DNA of 64,000 nt from Chrysogorgia sp. JL179-B06 (lineage: Eukaryota > Cnidaria > Anthozoa > Scleralcyonacea > Chrysogorgiidae), in contig JAYKKM010000010.1 in NCBI GenBank assembly GCA_035772405.1, positions 1 to 64,000 on the forward strand, in the 5' to 3' direction. This document shows, one piece after another, positions 1 through 10,587 of the stretch. A model generated the notes under the pieces. The model was not told where the DNA came from. It was given only the letters and a program-made list of their open reading frames with translations, and did not search any database. Within the stretch, counting starts at the first letter, position 1, and each line of letters starts with the position of its first letter. The translations under genes were made by a program, and so were the position numbers.

Positions 1-52
1 TTCTGTCTGGAACCGGCCTCCAGACCTAAAAAGATTCAACACACTCGATAGT

Positions 53-480
53 ATGGTTGCATGCCTTACACGTTTTTGTCGGGTGAATCTACGCGAAAAT
101 ACTCTAACGAGGCCCCCCGCCCTCTCTGAATTACGGCCGCCCTATTCGGGATTTGGCAGCGCATGTGGTCATAACTGGAGGTTATACGATGAAACGTTTC
201 CGTTTTTTAAGGCAATCGCAGTCAAGTGCTGTACCGTGGGGATCTAATCACGGGGAACAGTGGCTCCTTGTCGCAATATCCCGTGAATAGGGACACCCAC
301 CCTCACAGCAGTCTTAAGTCCTAAACATTCCAAGCAAGGGCAATCCTTCATCAGTACCCGCCGGTTACTGTTTAAAGTTCCATAAAGGAATCTCCTGCCT
401 TGGGTGCACCTTTAAGCACTCTTGTTTACACTGCCCGTGTACACCCCCGGCACACCCAATAGAAATTTTCGTGGCTCTAC
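53..480 (+). pseudogene. gag-like remnant of the DIRS-order element
   Basis: Around 172-285 the translation contains a WRLYDE...F motif followed after a frame change by a PWG...LWLL-like stretch, the conserved pair seen in gag of DIRS and Ngaro elements. Around 365-445 another frame gives KFHKG..CLGC.FKHSC.HC, a cysteine/histidine knuckle typical of the C-terminal end of these gag proteins. At least two frame changes separate the parts. The role would be capsid or nucleocapsid. The assignment rests on short motifs plus the position just upstream of the reverse transcriptase. Confidence 0.5.
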
Positions 481-545
481 TGCGCACAAATCCCCTCAGT
501 TAACGAACCGCTCTGACTAAGCTCTTCTCTGCCGAACTCCAGTAA

Positions 546-1410
546 CATTAACCCCTCTAGTTGCGCTTTCTATTCGGGTTATCCGCCAACGCTTTTACAA
601 TTTCTAATTTCTGGTTTTTCAAATGGTTTTTCTATCCACTTTCAGGGTTACCCCCCTTTCTGCTGAGCATAAAACAATATTATCCTCCGCTTATCCAAAA
701 TCCTCAAGTCGTTGCCATGATATTAGCAAAATAATTGGCTGCTAATCGTTCAGCCGGGCCGTTCCACGACCCCTCCCGCCATTCCCTTCATTTTGTGTTT
801 CACCATTAGGTCTTGTCCCTAACAAGATACCGGGGGAATTTTTCGGCTTATTCATCCTATATCCTTCCCTAAGGGTCTTACTGTCAATGATGGTATTAAC
901 TCAGCCCATCCGCCCGTACAGTACGCCACGGTTCCGGATGCTCTCCGCTTAAATCAAACGCACAGGAACCGGTTGTTTTTCTGGCTATAACCGAACATCA
1001 ACAGCGCCTTCGAATCATCCCAATCCATCCTAATGAAGGTGATTAGTGTCTGTAGGGAATGATGGTGGCGTGGAATATTATTATTATGATCGTAGCAGAT
1101 GCCCATGGGCAGCTCTAGTACGTGTAAAACGTAGAAAAATATTACGTACAGCTAAGGAGTGGCACGCTCGACCACCAACCTCATATCGCCCCACTCCACC
1201 ACTTACTAGACGCTTTCCTCATTAGATCTTCCTCCAGCCGAGCCATGTCAAAGGGAAATGGACTCTCATTACTAGCTTAATGCCCACACCCTGGGTGTTC
1301 CCAATGGCACCTGAGAAAACTTAGCGGTCCAGCTCCCACATATTCATTTGTCGGGTAATGAACTATAGACACAAACAAATCTGGAGGCTCGTCTGCCACC
1401 AGATCAACTT
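546..1410 (+). pseudogene. Reverse transcriptase domain remnant (DIRS order)
   Basis: Across frames the translation reads GEFRLIH.LSFPKGL..ND (about 822-892), DINSAFRIIPIHP (about 998-1030) and YYYDR..PMGSSS (about 1078-1119). These are the RT motif before the palm, motif A with the catalytic aspartate, and the motif B neighbourhood of DIRS/Ngaro reverse transcriptases. The upstream part (546-700) resembles the N-terminal region with a SAEHK.NLSSAY-like stretch. Frames change several times and stops occur, so no active enzyme could be made. The YxDD-bearing motif C should lie near 1150-1300 but is not clear to me. Confidence 0.72.
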
Positions 1411-1416
1411 GACCAA

Positions 1417-2042
1417 GTGCGTCAAAGCCATATCGGCTATTCTCACCCGCTAAGAAAGGAGACTTTTAAGGCACTTCAGTCGCAGCTAGGCTTCATCACT
1501 TTTGCATGTTCCGTTCAATGCACCAGGTCGTGCTTTTCTATACGTCGGATGCTAAACCTTACACGATGGCGTAAGGCTTCCACATCCATTATTATTCGCC
1601 TTATGAGCGATGTAAAGGCGGATTCTTGCATGTCTGGTGTATCCTTAATGTCTTCCTTTACAGGAATCCTCTTTCTTCCTTGACGAACAATCTGGTGCAC
1701 ATTCTAACAAGCTAAAATTTATTAACGGACGCTTCAGATCCATTGGTATTCGGCGCGATATTCGGTAGCGAGTGGTGCTATGTACAATGGCCCATCCACA
1801 GGCTGCATCGCTAACATTGGCTGTGCTAGAATGTTATCCAATTGTCCTTTGCTTGTGTTTATGGGGGCAACAAATGCGTAAATACTCATAAATTCTTTTT
1901 CACCGAAAACGAATCTTTGGTTCACGTCATCAACAAGCAATCCTGGTGTTGTCGGGATAAAACTATGATGGTTTTTGTTCGGACGGCTTGTGCTAATTTG
2001 CTAGGCACCTCGTCTGTTACCGCCCGCATCTTCCAGTGGTGA
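1417..2042 (+). pseudogene. RT thumb and RNase H remnant of the DIRS-order element
   Basis: The open frame 1417-1683 carries LQSQLGFITFACSV followed by RRMLNLT, the connection after the palm that in intact copies reads LLG.L.FA...PGR.FLRR. From about 1715 to 2040, across frames, come AVLECYPI, LCLWG and VHVINKQS...MM.FVR, which match the RNase H domain of DIRS elements, including the region of the active-site acidic residues. The final residues resemble the ADALSRFQ end of that domain. There are several frame changes, so it is non-functional. Confidence 0.7.
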
Positions 2043-2149
2043 TATATAACAAATTGGCTGAATGCTATAACTCGGTTGCAGGTTCCGACCTTCAAGCCAT
2101 TGGCACCAGCCCAACCATGAATCCGAATTCCATCCGACCTTCCATCCTC

Positions 2150-3190
2150 AACCTACAGCCCGGAAGCTGGCCGATCTCCTTACGACTATTATATCCAAAT
2201 CGATGGTTCTTCCGGGCAACCATCCTACCCTTCCAACGTACAAGCGTGCTTGGAAGCTTTTTAAACAAAGTTCCATCTGTCCGGTTTTTCACACAGCCTG
2301 TTTCTCCTTACCCGATCTATCCTGCAACTTTAGCTACTGTTAATTGCCTATTACTCTTTGACCGGCAAACTACGCACCTTTCAACTGTTAACACGTCCAT
2401 ATCAGCCCTACCGCTCACTACAGATCGATCTCTCGTACTCATGGTTTACCCAGATTCCGTACGCGCGTGTTTTATATCATTCAGATGCTCACGGGGGGTA
2501 AGGCAAACGCATGTAGTCCGGTCCTAGACAGTCGTTGTTTCCCCGTAACGGCTGCTGATCTCTCAGCAATTTGCTACGAAGCATCTCCTCAAATAGCCGG
2601 TTCTCACTATCAAATAAGTTCCATTTAAAGCCAAGTGCTCTTTGGCATTTTTTGCGTTTTTGAGGATTGGGGAACATAACCCAGACCACAGCAAACATGT
2701 TGTTTGCCAATTGCAAATGCGTCCACTCGAGCACATTTATGCTCACGTACGCACAGAACAGTGGTTAGGTATGAAAACCTACCGTATCCTCGACTATAAA
2801 CACAATTACAACCAACGTCCCTTTACGTTGGTTCCTTCAAACGTCAACCAGTAGAGTAGATCCCCTCCCGTTGCATCATGCTTCTTTTGTCCTGCGCGGT
2901 AACTTACCGGTCGCTATTTTACTTACCCAGGCTGGGGTGGCCGTTTCTAGGCAGCAATTAGCCTCGCAACCTGACAGCGGCAATACGCTTGTTGCGGCCT
3001 TTGATCCTACTCGTTACAAAGGGGCACAGTTTCCGTATCGGGCGCGGCTTCCTACGCTGCTGAGCAAGGCATGTCCTGATTCACAAATGGCGTACTACTG
3101 GGTCGATGGAAGTCGAATGCATTTCATAAAGTACATTTCGTGTTCCATCGATGTCCACGTAGCCTTGTGCATTGCTTACATGACCGATTA
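2150..3190 (+). pseudogene. Tyrosine recombinase remnant of the DIRS-order element
   Basis: At about 2236 one frame reads TYKRAWKLF, the N-terminal core-binding motif of DIRS-type tyrosine recombinases. Near 2640-2680 a FFAFLRIGE stretch matches the region holding the first catalytic arginine. Between about 3018 and 3150 the frames give HSFRIG, then a DSQ...LGRW-like stretch and FIKYI, the HxxR box and the tyrosine region. Intact enzymes integrate circular cDNA without a target duplication. Numerous stops and frame changes show that this copy is inactive. Confidence 0.72.
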
Positions 3191-3257
3191 AGCCGGACAT
3201 GCGGGGCGTTAGTTTAGTTCGGGCACGTTACACAATCTTATAATGGAGACGTCGGAT

Positions 3258-3567
3258 TGTCTAGCATGGGCCGGACAATTGTCGTAATAAATTCTATTTT
3301 ATTGTTATGCTTTATGTGCCACGCGTTGTTTGATCTTTTGTGGTTTACATAAGGCATGGGCGCGACTACACCAATGATCAATGACCACTGTGGCCTACAC
3401 ACATAGACCAACGAGGCCAACCTGCTTATGATCACTAGACAACCATAACATAACCAGATTAGCATGGGCGAATCTGCTTTTATTACCTATGTGTCATTAT
3501 TATTAGCGAGCCAACACTAAGCCGGTACGGACAGTCAGCATGGGCAACTGTCGTCATTAATTTTAAT
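3258..3567. repeat. Degenerate direct repeat flanking the 3' end of the DIRS-order element
   Basis: The segment 3258-3297 (GTCTAGCATGGGCC and onward) is repeated imperfectly at 3532-3567 (CAGTCAGCATGGGC and onward). Both are followed by a TGTCGT(A/C)ATTAA-like stretch, and an AAGCCGG word precedes each at some distance. The position just downstream of the recombinase suggests the B1/B2 split repeats of the element, but the similarity is short and the partner A repeats were not identified. Confidence 0.3.
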
Positions 3568-3647
3568 ATCTCGTTAACGATTGGACGCACTGGTGTTGTA
3601 TTTTCCCTCGGGTGGGGCGGCATCTCGGCTTCGCCAAGATGCTTTGG

Positions 3648-3918
3648 CGTTAATTTGCCCTCCGAACCTATACTGGCACAAACATTCTAATGACAATTCT
3701 TAAAAAAACGGAGTTAATATTATTTTGTGTTTTCAAAGTTTTTAAAAAAGCGGCTTAGGGTGATACCCTTAGCCATATTATCCCGAAAACTTGTTCGGTA
3801 TTTGGTTTCCCTTCCGCCCAGTAAACAGAGCTCGGAAAATGCAAACAACCAAGGCGTCGGTAATAGAATTTAAATAAATGATTATTCAGTATAAGAGAAG
3901 GGTGGCATAAATAAAAAA
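3648..3918. repeat. Uninterrupted copy of a ~270 bp dispersed repeat (empty site for the BEL insertion)
   Basis: From GGCGTTAATTTGCCCTC to GGCATAAATA this segment matches, in the same order, 5191-5329 joined to 12983-13117. It therefore shows what the second copy looked like before the BEL/Pao element entered it at an AGCCA word. It could be a solo LTR or a short non-autonomous element; no terminal inverted repeats or coding sequence were seen. Confidence 0.7.
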
Positions 3919-4310
3919 TATTTGATTGCGCAATAGGCATTTTTGATGTCCGCTTGCTTAATAGTATTTAGTAGATGACTTGGAGCCAACCATGGCTCAA
4001 ATTGAGCTTATTCAGGAAGGAACAAGGCATGCTTGTAAAGTCTAAAGATAGGACAATTCCTTAAATACTGAAGAATAAGGGAGCTCTTAGATTTCGCTCG
4101 AGGACATATGGTATTATTAATACAAACGGTCAATCACTGAAAACGATACAAAAACATATTCTTCGATCATCTCACAAGAACACAAGTATCTTCATCACCG
4201 CACCGGTTCGAGACATCGAGCAAAAACGATTGGTAAAAGCATGGCAAGCTGTCAAGAAGTGTCACCGCCGACCACCACACATCGATATGTGACACTCGTT
4301 GTGACGCAGA

Positions 4311-5060
4311 ATGAAATCCTTCTTCTATTCAGCTAGACATAGCTCTGACCCCGCAGGGTCTTTACCCGGTCTGATTGTTGTTGATGTGGAAAGGCTGAAA
4401 CTTGCCGATCCATTAATAGACACTGGCGCCCCCCGGCCAGTTCATACGCGTCAGCAGGCCCACTTCTGGATCGTTGGCCAAAGCGTCGGGCAAACACAAG
4501 TGAGACGAAGAAAATCGTGATGATTGTTGGAAACCCCACAACAAAGCCGTGAAGATGGAACGTGTCTTCAGGTAGAGATAAGTGCGACGGATGGAACATT
4601 TTTCTCTGAAAGTACGAGGTCCCAAGGAAAAAGTTTTATGTTGTTGTATGAAAAAGGAGCGAATCTTTTGCTTCTAAGACAATCCAAAGTATCAAGTGAG
4701 ATCACGATCACAACCCAAAACTCGCATTTAAACGGAGTCCAGAATTGATGATCTCGACTCTAAGGAGAAACTTCCAATCACACTGATTTTTTTGGGGGCT
4801 AGCGAAATACCGCCAAACTAAAGACGGAGGACTGCACCCTAAAATTGGCCAAGTGGGACAAACCTATCGCTGAGTTGACGCGTTTTCGTTCGGACAATAT
4901 TACTCTCCGGGAGAAGAACGCGTTGATTTGTGTAACATGTTGTGTGCAAACATCACAAGGTGACTACGAGAAGTGTGTTTCGCCTTGATGATCTGGGTTA
5001 TGGTCATATACGCCCGGCCAAACGATCAAGGTGATAGTATACACTGAGTTCAAGGAGCAG
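4311..5060 (+). pseudogene. Possible retropepsin-like fragment of a decayed LTR retroelement
   Basis: The open frame 4311-4520 contains PLIDTGA, the active-site box of retroviral-type aspartic proteases, about 30 residues in. Downstream to 5060 no frame stays open, although words such as KVSSEITITTQ hint at more decayed coding sequence. It lies on the strand opposite to the BEL/Pao element and outside its LTRs, so it belongs to an older insertion. A match to one short motif is weak evidence. Confidence 0.3.
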
Positions 5061-5190
5061 ACTCGTGCGCGACCGGAAGATGACAAGGTGGTACGTAAAC
5101 CCGCGGTATCTTTTATTTCACCCGCCTCCTCCCCATGTCAGCCTCCATAATTTATTTGCTATGTGTATCAATTGCTTATCAATTTGCTGT

Positions 5191-5329
5191 GCTAGGCGTT
5201 ATTTTGCCCTCACCTATACTGGGAGGCACAAACATTCTATTCACAGATTTCTTAAAAACGGCGTTTAATATTATTTTGTGTTTTTATCAAAGTTTTTATT
5301 AAAGCGGTCTAGGGTGATAACCCTAGCCA
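5191..5329. repeat. Left half of the second ~270 bp repeat copy, ending in the AGCCA target site
   Basis: This segment matches 3648-3777 and ends with AGCCA (5325-5329), directly followed by the BEL LTR that starts TGTAACTCCC. The rest of the repeat resumes at 12983. Confidence 0.7.
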
Positions 5330-5838
5330 TGTAACTCCCAGGCTACGTTCCTTATGTGATTCGCTTATACGCAACACACGCAAAATACTGCCGAGATTCC
5401 GTTCAAATACTGACAAGAGCTTGGAAATATAAAGGCACACCAAACACGCAGACAATTGTAGACTTCAATTCCCATTTAACTTGACGTAAAAAAAAACATA
5501 AAATGTTCAAAAGGCCAAACAAAAGCCTATATAAAAAGACGATATCACCACCGTAATGATGGAACGTACAAGTATTGTAGAAAATACACAGAGGAATCCA
5601 TAATAATATAAAGATGATTCTCTTACCGAATATTGTCCCTTCTTAGTGTCGCTAACCGTAACTAACATCATACTACACACAAGGTTATACCAAAACAACA
5701 ACCAAAACTTGTTCGCAGTTCGCATATTATACTTTTGGTCGTGTTCGCATGTAAACTTTCCTTTCCCGCCCTTTGGTCGTGGTTCGCATTGAACGAGAAG
5801 GGACTTAGTAACCGTATGAAACTTGCTCACAGCTACCA
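5330..5838 (-). repeat. 3' LTR of the BEL/Pao element
   Basis: It matches 12521-12982 along its whole length but is about 47 bp longer, with dozens of extra single bases scattered through it and few substitutions. On the minus strand it starts TGGTAGCTGTGAGC and ends GGGAGTTACA. Confidence 0.88.
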
Positions 5839-5850
5839 TGGCCTCCCTTA
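5839..5850 (-). promoter_or_regulatory. Polypurine tract of the BEL/Pao element
   Basis: On the minus strand TAAGGGAGGCCA immediately precedes the 3' LTR, the place and composition expected for the plus-strand primer. Confidence 0.6.
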
Positions 5851-5960
5851 ACATTGCTCAAAAACAAATTTACAATCAAACCTAAAACAATTTGTTAATT
5901 CAAACAGTTTTAAAGTTAATTCGTTGGGCTCCTTGTCGGGGATTTACTGATCTGGAAATA

Positions 5961-6215
5961 CTACGCGTTTTCGGCTCTCAGGAGCAACACCCAGTTTTTT
6001 GGAATCGGTCGCCTCCAAGACGGTTGTAGCTCGTCTCCTCTGTCCTCTTGTTTTTGAGTAAGGGATCGCTTAAGAACAGCTTTAACTCTTCTCACGAACC
6101 CATCTTCATCAGTGTACGCCTGTTCAACGCGAGCCTTTCGCCAACGGTTACGAGGGGTGATATCCTCTTTCATCAGCACGATGTCGCCTGCACGCATATT
6201 TCTACGAGGGTTCAC
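5961..6215 (-). pseudogene. BEL/Pao polyprotein C-terminus (DUF5641-like domain)
   Basis: This 84-residue open stretch contains GDIVLMKED..PRN.W..ARV and ends PKNWVLLLRAENA before a stop. It matches the small beta-barrel domain that follows the integrase core in BEL/Pao polyproteins and may help target-site choice. It continues from the integrase core in a shifted frame with a short overlap (6202-6215), so one frameshift separates them. About 120 bp of noncoding sequence lies between the stop and the LTR. Confidence 0.75.
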
Positions 6216-6839
6216 CCATTTCTGCCTTTCTTGGAACGAGCAAAGGAAATTCCTTTCTCCAGCGTAACCAGAACTGGTTTACAAGATACTGAACTCGTCG
6301 CCATCTCTTTACCAGGTAGACAACTGCTCGTTGGCACTCTCCTGGTGGTGCCAACAGGAATCGTGACTTCATGGTCAGTAGGTGGTTAGGGGTAAGTGGA
6401 TCCATTGCATCAGGTGAGTTGAGATGATCGACAGTAAGTGGTCTGCTATTCACTATAGCTTCCGCCTCGCACATGAATGTTCTGAGTGACTCTTCGTCTA
6501 ATTGCATTCCGGATTGGTCTAGCAGAGCATTAAGAACATTTCGCACCGTTCTTATCTGCCGTTCCCACACCCCACCTGCGTGGCTCGCCGTAGGGGTGTT
6601 CATCATAAATTCGAACCAGTCGCACTCTTTCTCCAACAGGAATTCTTGTACTTTGCCATTGTTCATCTCAGTCAAGGCTTCCTTCAGTTCTCGTTGGGCG
6701 CCGACAAGGTTTGTTCCTTGGTCTGATCTCAGTTGTCTAACAGGACCACGCCTGGCGAGAAAACGACGAAGTGCATTGATAAAGGAATCCGTTTCCAGTG
6801 ATTTCGCTGTTTCCAAGTGGATTGCGCGGGAGGCCTAGA
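6202..6839 (-). pseudogene. BEL/Pao integrase catalytic core, second half
   Basis: The 204-residue stretch starts just after the first catalytic aspartate (which is in the neighbouring frame, CGVDYFGPW). It contains RSDQGTN with the second aspartate, ASHAGGVWERQIR with the glutamate, and NSRPLT. The spacing of the D, D and E residues is normal for retroviral-type integrases. A frameshift near 6835 separates it from the upstream part. The protein would insert the cDNA into the genome. Confidence 0.85.
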
Positions 6840-8025
6840 CACGTGAATAGAACTCCGTATCGTTTAAAGTTCTTTCCGTCCTTCCTTGATAACGCCAAGG
6901 ACCAAAATAATCCACGCCGCAGAAACGTGAAGGGGGCACCGGTTCCAGCCTGTCGTTAGGGAGATCGGCCATTTTTTGTTCTTGGACAGTGCCACTAAGC
7001 TTTTGGCAAAGGACACAGTCGGCGATGTGACGAGCGACTGCGGAACTGCCACCAATAATCCAGAAGCCGTTCGATCGGATTTCGTTCAGGGTCATCCCAC
7101 GTCCTTGATGGCTTATTCGTTGGTGATAATGTCGTATAACCAGCGATGATACGTGTCCCTTTCTTGTTATAATAACTGGATGTTTGACGTGATAAGGAAT
7201 ACTGGCGCGTTTGATGCGGCCACCGACTCGGAGGACGCCTTCGCTGTCAAGGAACGGGTTCAGTCGGTGTAGGCAACTTGTTTTCTTCATTGAATCCTTG
7301 AGTTTCCTAACACGAAGTCTGTTCGTAGGAGGGTTTTGGAATGAGCGTAAAATGCTTAGCTCTTCTGGGAATGCGTCTTCTTGGACCATCTTTAGAATTC
7401 TAGTCTCAGATTGACGCAATGCTTCCACGTTGGACTGCTGGTACGACAGTAGATTTGTCTCCTCTTGGTTCTGAGATCTTGAGCACCGGTTCTTCAGTAG
7501 ATTCTGAAATCTTAAGCAGGTTGCAATAGCTCTTTTCGCACGATGCCATTCAGAGAAGTATTCAAGACGTTTCAGAATACTTGGTAATTTCGCATCGGAT
7601 ATTTGGGTGACAAGAGATTTCACCTTTTTGACTTCGGGATCCTCTGTGGAGAGTGGCTGATCTTCGACATTCGCTTGGTTGATTTCAGACTCCCAAAGGA
7701 ACGCAGGGCCTGTAAGCCATCGATGGTTGTGGATCAGTTCGTGAGCACTCACAGCTCGTGATGCTTCGTCTGCAGGGTTTTCTTTGCTCTCGACGTATCT
7801 CCATTGGCTGGTGGAGGTATTATCTCGAATCTGTTGCACTCTATTGGCGACGAATATGTGGAATCGACGTGCCTCGTTGCTGATGTAGCCGAGTACTACC
7901 TTGCTATCTGTCCAGAACACGTCGACGATCTTGTCGTACTCGAGCTCCTTGTGTAGCATAGTGCTAACCTTCACTGACACCAAGGCTGCTGTCAATTCCA
8001 GGCGTGGAATCGTAACGGTCTTCAA
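6835..8025 (-). pseudogene. BEL/Pao RNase H and integrase N-terminal part
   Basis: This 396-residue open frame begins with PRLELTAAL and WTDSKVVLGYI, the RNase H region of BEL/Pao polyproteins (part of the Peptidase_A17-type segment). It then has the integrase H2C2 zinc finger (HYHQRISHQG...CVLCQ) and the first catalytic aspartate (GVDYFGPW). It is the longest intact piece of the element. A frameshift separates it from the RT-side frame ending at 8049 and another from the integrase core. Confidence 0.87.
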
Positions 8026-8048
8026 TGGGGAAACGCGAGACTTTCCAA

Positions 8049-8549
8049 TTACAAATGCGTAGTGAACTTCATCTTGTTGGTTAAACCAAACGTAGGTAGG
8101 AACACTGTCCGTATCCGGTTGTACTGGCGTCGGAGAAATGGTGCAGATTCGATGGCTTTCAATTCTTCGAAGTTATCTGGTTTCAACATCTCTTGACCTT
8201 CAAGTCGTTTGAGAAGGAGGAGGTCGTTTCTCCATTTCTCCCATCTACGTTGGATCGGCTCGGGCACTGGATCATCCCAATTGGTTTTATCACGACATAG
8301 CTCTTGGAGGATTTGTTTCCCAGTTAGAAGGAGAGGGGCCACAAATCCCAAGGGATCGTAGATTGAACTGATAGTTGAGAGAATTCCTCGTCGAGTCAAA
8401 GGCTTATCTTGTAAAGTTATTCGCAACTGAAAGGCATCTGATTCTATACACCAGTGAACTCCTAGTGCTCTTTCCATCAGAAGGCGGTCGTTATGAAGGT
8501 TGAGGTCCTTGAGTCCAGGTGTTTCTGTCTTCAAGAGGAATCGTCGCAA
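8049..8549 (-). pseudogene. BEL/Pao RT connection (Peptidase_A17-like) segment
   Basis: The frame contains ERALGVHWC, LTRRGILSTISSIYDPLGF and APLLLTGKQILQELCR, the strongly conserved linker between RT and RNase H in Pao-type polyproteins. It overlaps the preceding RT frame (8491-8718), so a frameshift near 8520 separates them. Confidence 0.85.
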
Positions 8550-9274
8550 TTACTTCTTTCGAGTTTGAAACAAACTTATGAAGTCGTAAACCTCCTCGGG
8601 CGCATATCTCTTTGGTCTGCTGAATCAGCGAAATGGCGCCAGACACTGAAGTGACTGACTTAAGTCCGTCATCGACGTAAAAGTCATCTCGGATAAAGTT
8701 CGCTGCTTTCCGTTCCAAATTCTTCTTCGTGATCGTTGGCTATTTTCTTCAGCCCGTAATTCGCGCACCCAGGGGAGGATCCTGCGCCGAACAGATGGAC
8801 GGTCATTCTGTGTTCCACCGGAGGTTTCGTTGTATCTTCGCTCTCCCACCAGAGGAACCGCAGAAAATCTCGATGAGCTGTGTCGACCTTGAATTGATGG
8901 AACATGGCTTCCACGTCGCACATGAACGCGATCGGATTCTGCCTGAATCTGCACAAAACACCCACGAGTCCGTTGGTAAGATCGGGACCTTGTAGCAAAT
9001 GACGATTCAACGACTCGCCCTTGTAGTTAGCGCTGCAATCAAACACTACACGTATCTTGTTGGCTTTCTTCGTATGAAACACGCCGTGGTGAGGAATGTA
9101 CCATACCCGACCGTTCTCGTTGGTAAGTTCCTCTTCTGGTACTCTTTCGGCGTAACCCTTTTTAATAAGGTCGTTCATGAAGCCAAAGTAGAGGTTGTGA
9201 TACTGTTCGTCGTTCTCGAGGCGAACCTTTAGCTTATCCAATCGACGTGATGCGAGCGATTTGTTGTTAGGCAT
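8491..9274 (-). pseudogene. BEL/Pao reverse transcriptase
   Basis: Two overlapping frames make up the RT. The 9274-8684 frame has RVVFDCSA near the start, AFMCDVEAMFHQ with the motif A aspartate, and VHLFGAGSSPGCAN as motif B. The frame change falls near 8700, and the next frame has FYVDDGLKS (about 8682-8656), the YVDD catalytic box. All catalytic motifs are present, so the copy is only lightly damaged. The enzyme would copy the element RNA into cDNA. Confidence 0.88.
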
Positions 9275-9276
9275 TC

Positions 9277-10110
9277 TTAAGGATTCTTCACGAAAGGCAT
9301 TTGGTAATGACCGTCGTCTCTCTGACGAATTCCATGTTCCATTATTGACAGGAACTTCTTATCATCTTGTGATATTGGCTGTTCATTCTTCTTTCCTTCG
9401 GAAAAGTCAAGTTCCATCATTTGATTTAACTGAAAGGGGTTAATCACTTCCTTCACGGTGGTCTTGACGGAGAAGGTACACACCCTTTGATCTGGCTCAC
9501 TCGATACTGGAACTGTGCGCGTTATTACTTGATGTGTAGTAGCTGTTGGATCCTCGTCCAATTCTTCGATAGTTTGCAAGTGTACGTTACCAACAATTCC
9601 CCAGACCAAATCAGTCTTCTGTGCGTACGGCTCATTTCCGCTGCCTGACACGACTTCGCGAGGCATAATGGCTTGAGGGCAGTTCGATCCAATGAGTAAT
9701 CCAACTTCCACATCGTGTCGATAGGGGGCCAACTCTGGAGCGATGCCTTCGAGGTGCTCCCCAGTGGCGTGCCATTTCAGGGCGTGGGATCTGAGATCGT
9801 TTAACTGGAATCTTCGTAGAGGATAACGTACGGGGAAGTCGTATGGAGGTGCTACGGTTGAAATCGCTCACGACTAGACCTTTAATCTTGTGGCTTAGTA
9901 TCGTTTCATTGTCGGCGTGCAATGGTTGACAGGGAGAGCTGTGTCTCGGGTCCTTCGACGTTAAGATGATCCAGGGTGTTCTGAGATATAAATGTCGTGT
10001 CCGATTGGTCGTCTAGGAGTGCATAAATCAACTTCTCATTATTAGGATTCTCAGAATGATGTATCCAAACAGGCACTATCATGGAGCTAATTCGAGCATG
10101 GTTTTCATCG
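9277..10110 (-). pseudogene. BEL/Pao aspartic protease region (DUF1758-like)
   Basis: Near 10030-9995 the minus strand reads LLDDQSDTTFIS, the protease active-site box of BEL/Pao elements. The frame 9732-9277 follows with VGLLIGSNCPQAIMP and TDLVWGIVG, both hallmarks of this domain. Frameshifts lie near 9900 and 9740. Cleavage of the polyprotein would be its job. Confidence 0.8.
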
Positions 10111-10194
10111 TTCCTAGAACACGATTTGGTGCAGTGAACTGTTTGTGTTCCGGTCTCTGATTGTGTTTTGACAATCGTAGTTTCCTTCGCGTTC

Positions 10195-10587
10195 TTATTG
10201 AAATCTCCAGAGAGATGTTGGATGTAATTTGCCGCAAATATCGCAAGTTTTTCTCCTCTTGCATTCCCTCGATGTATGACCTGGCTTTAGGCAACCGTAA
10301 CAAAGTCCCTTTGCCTTAGCGAATTCCTTTCTTTCCTGTACGTCCATTTTACGATACTTATGACATGAATCTAGTTCGTGGGATTCATTACAAAGCGCAC
10401 ATGTATTCGAAATTGGCTTATGATGAACTTTATCTTCAGATCCCGTTTGCGAAGGATCTTCCATTTTCTGCTCCGTTTCGTGGCTTGAACTTGGGAAAAC
10501 GGCTATTTTGGAAAGCCCTTTTTGGAAAGCGACCATCTTTATTTTCTTCTTCTTTCTTGGTCTGTCGGAGGTTTTACAGGGTCGCAA
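10195..10587 (-). pseudogene. BEL/Pao gag zinc-knuckle region
   Basis: The frame contains CALCNESHELDSC, then CYGCLKPGHTSREC and CDICGKLHPT, a run of CCHC-type knuckles expected at the C-terminal end of BEL/Pao gag for RNA binding. It overlaps other frames at both ends. Confidence 0.82.

Larger units (their letters stand above)
1..3300 (+). mobile_element. Degenerate DIRS-order (tyrosine recombinase) retrotransposon, 5' end cut by window
   Basis: Reading across frames on the + strand gives, in order, a gag-like segment, a reverse transcriptase, an RNase H and a tyrosine recombinase, the order of DIRS/Ngaro-type retroelements. No frame stays open for more than about 160 codons and every domain is broken by several frameshifts, so the copy is dead. 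The domains are listed separately. The 5' end lies outside the window. The 3' end is uncertain; a degenerate direct repeat at 3258-3297 and 3532-3567 may be what remains of the terminal split repeats. Assignment to the order is firm because the RT and the recombinase occur together; DIRS proper versus Ngaro/PAT is not resolved. Confidence 0.8.

Noticed and set aside
1..3230. First impression of a damaged rRNA region
   Set aside because: No rRNA landmark was found, and translation across frames gives DIRS-type gag, RT, RNase H and recombinase motifs in order.
5507..5854. 115-codon minus-strand frame
   Set aside because: It lies wholly within the BEL 3' LTR and is not conserved in the other LTR.
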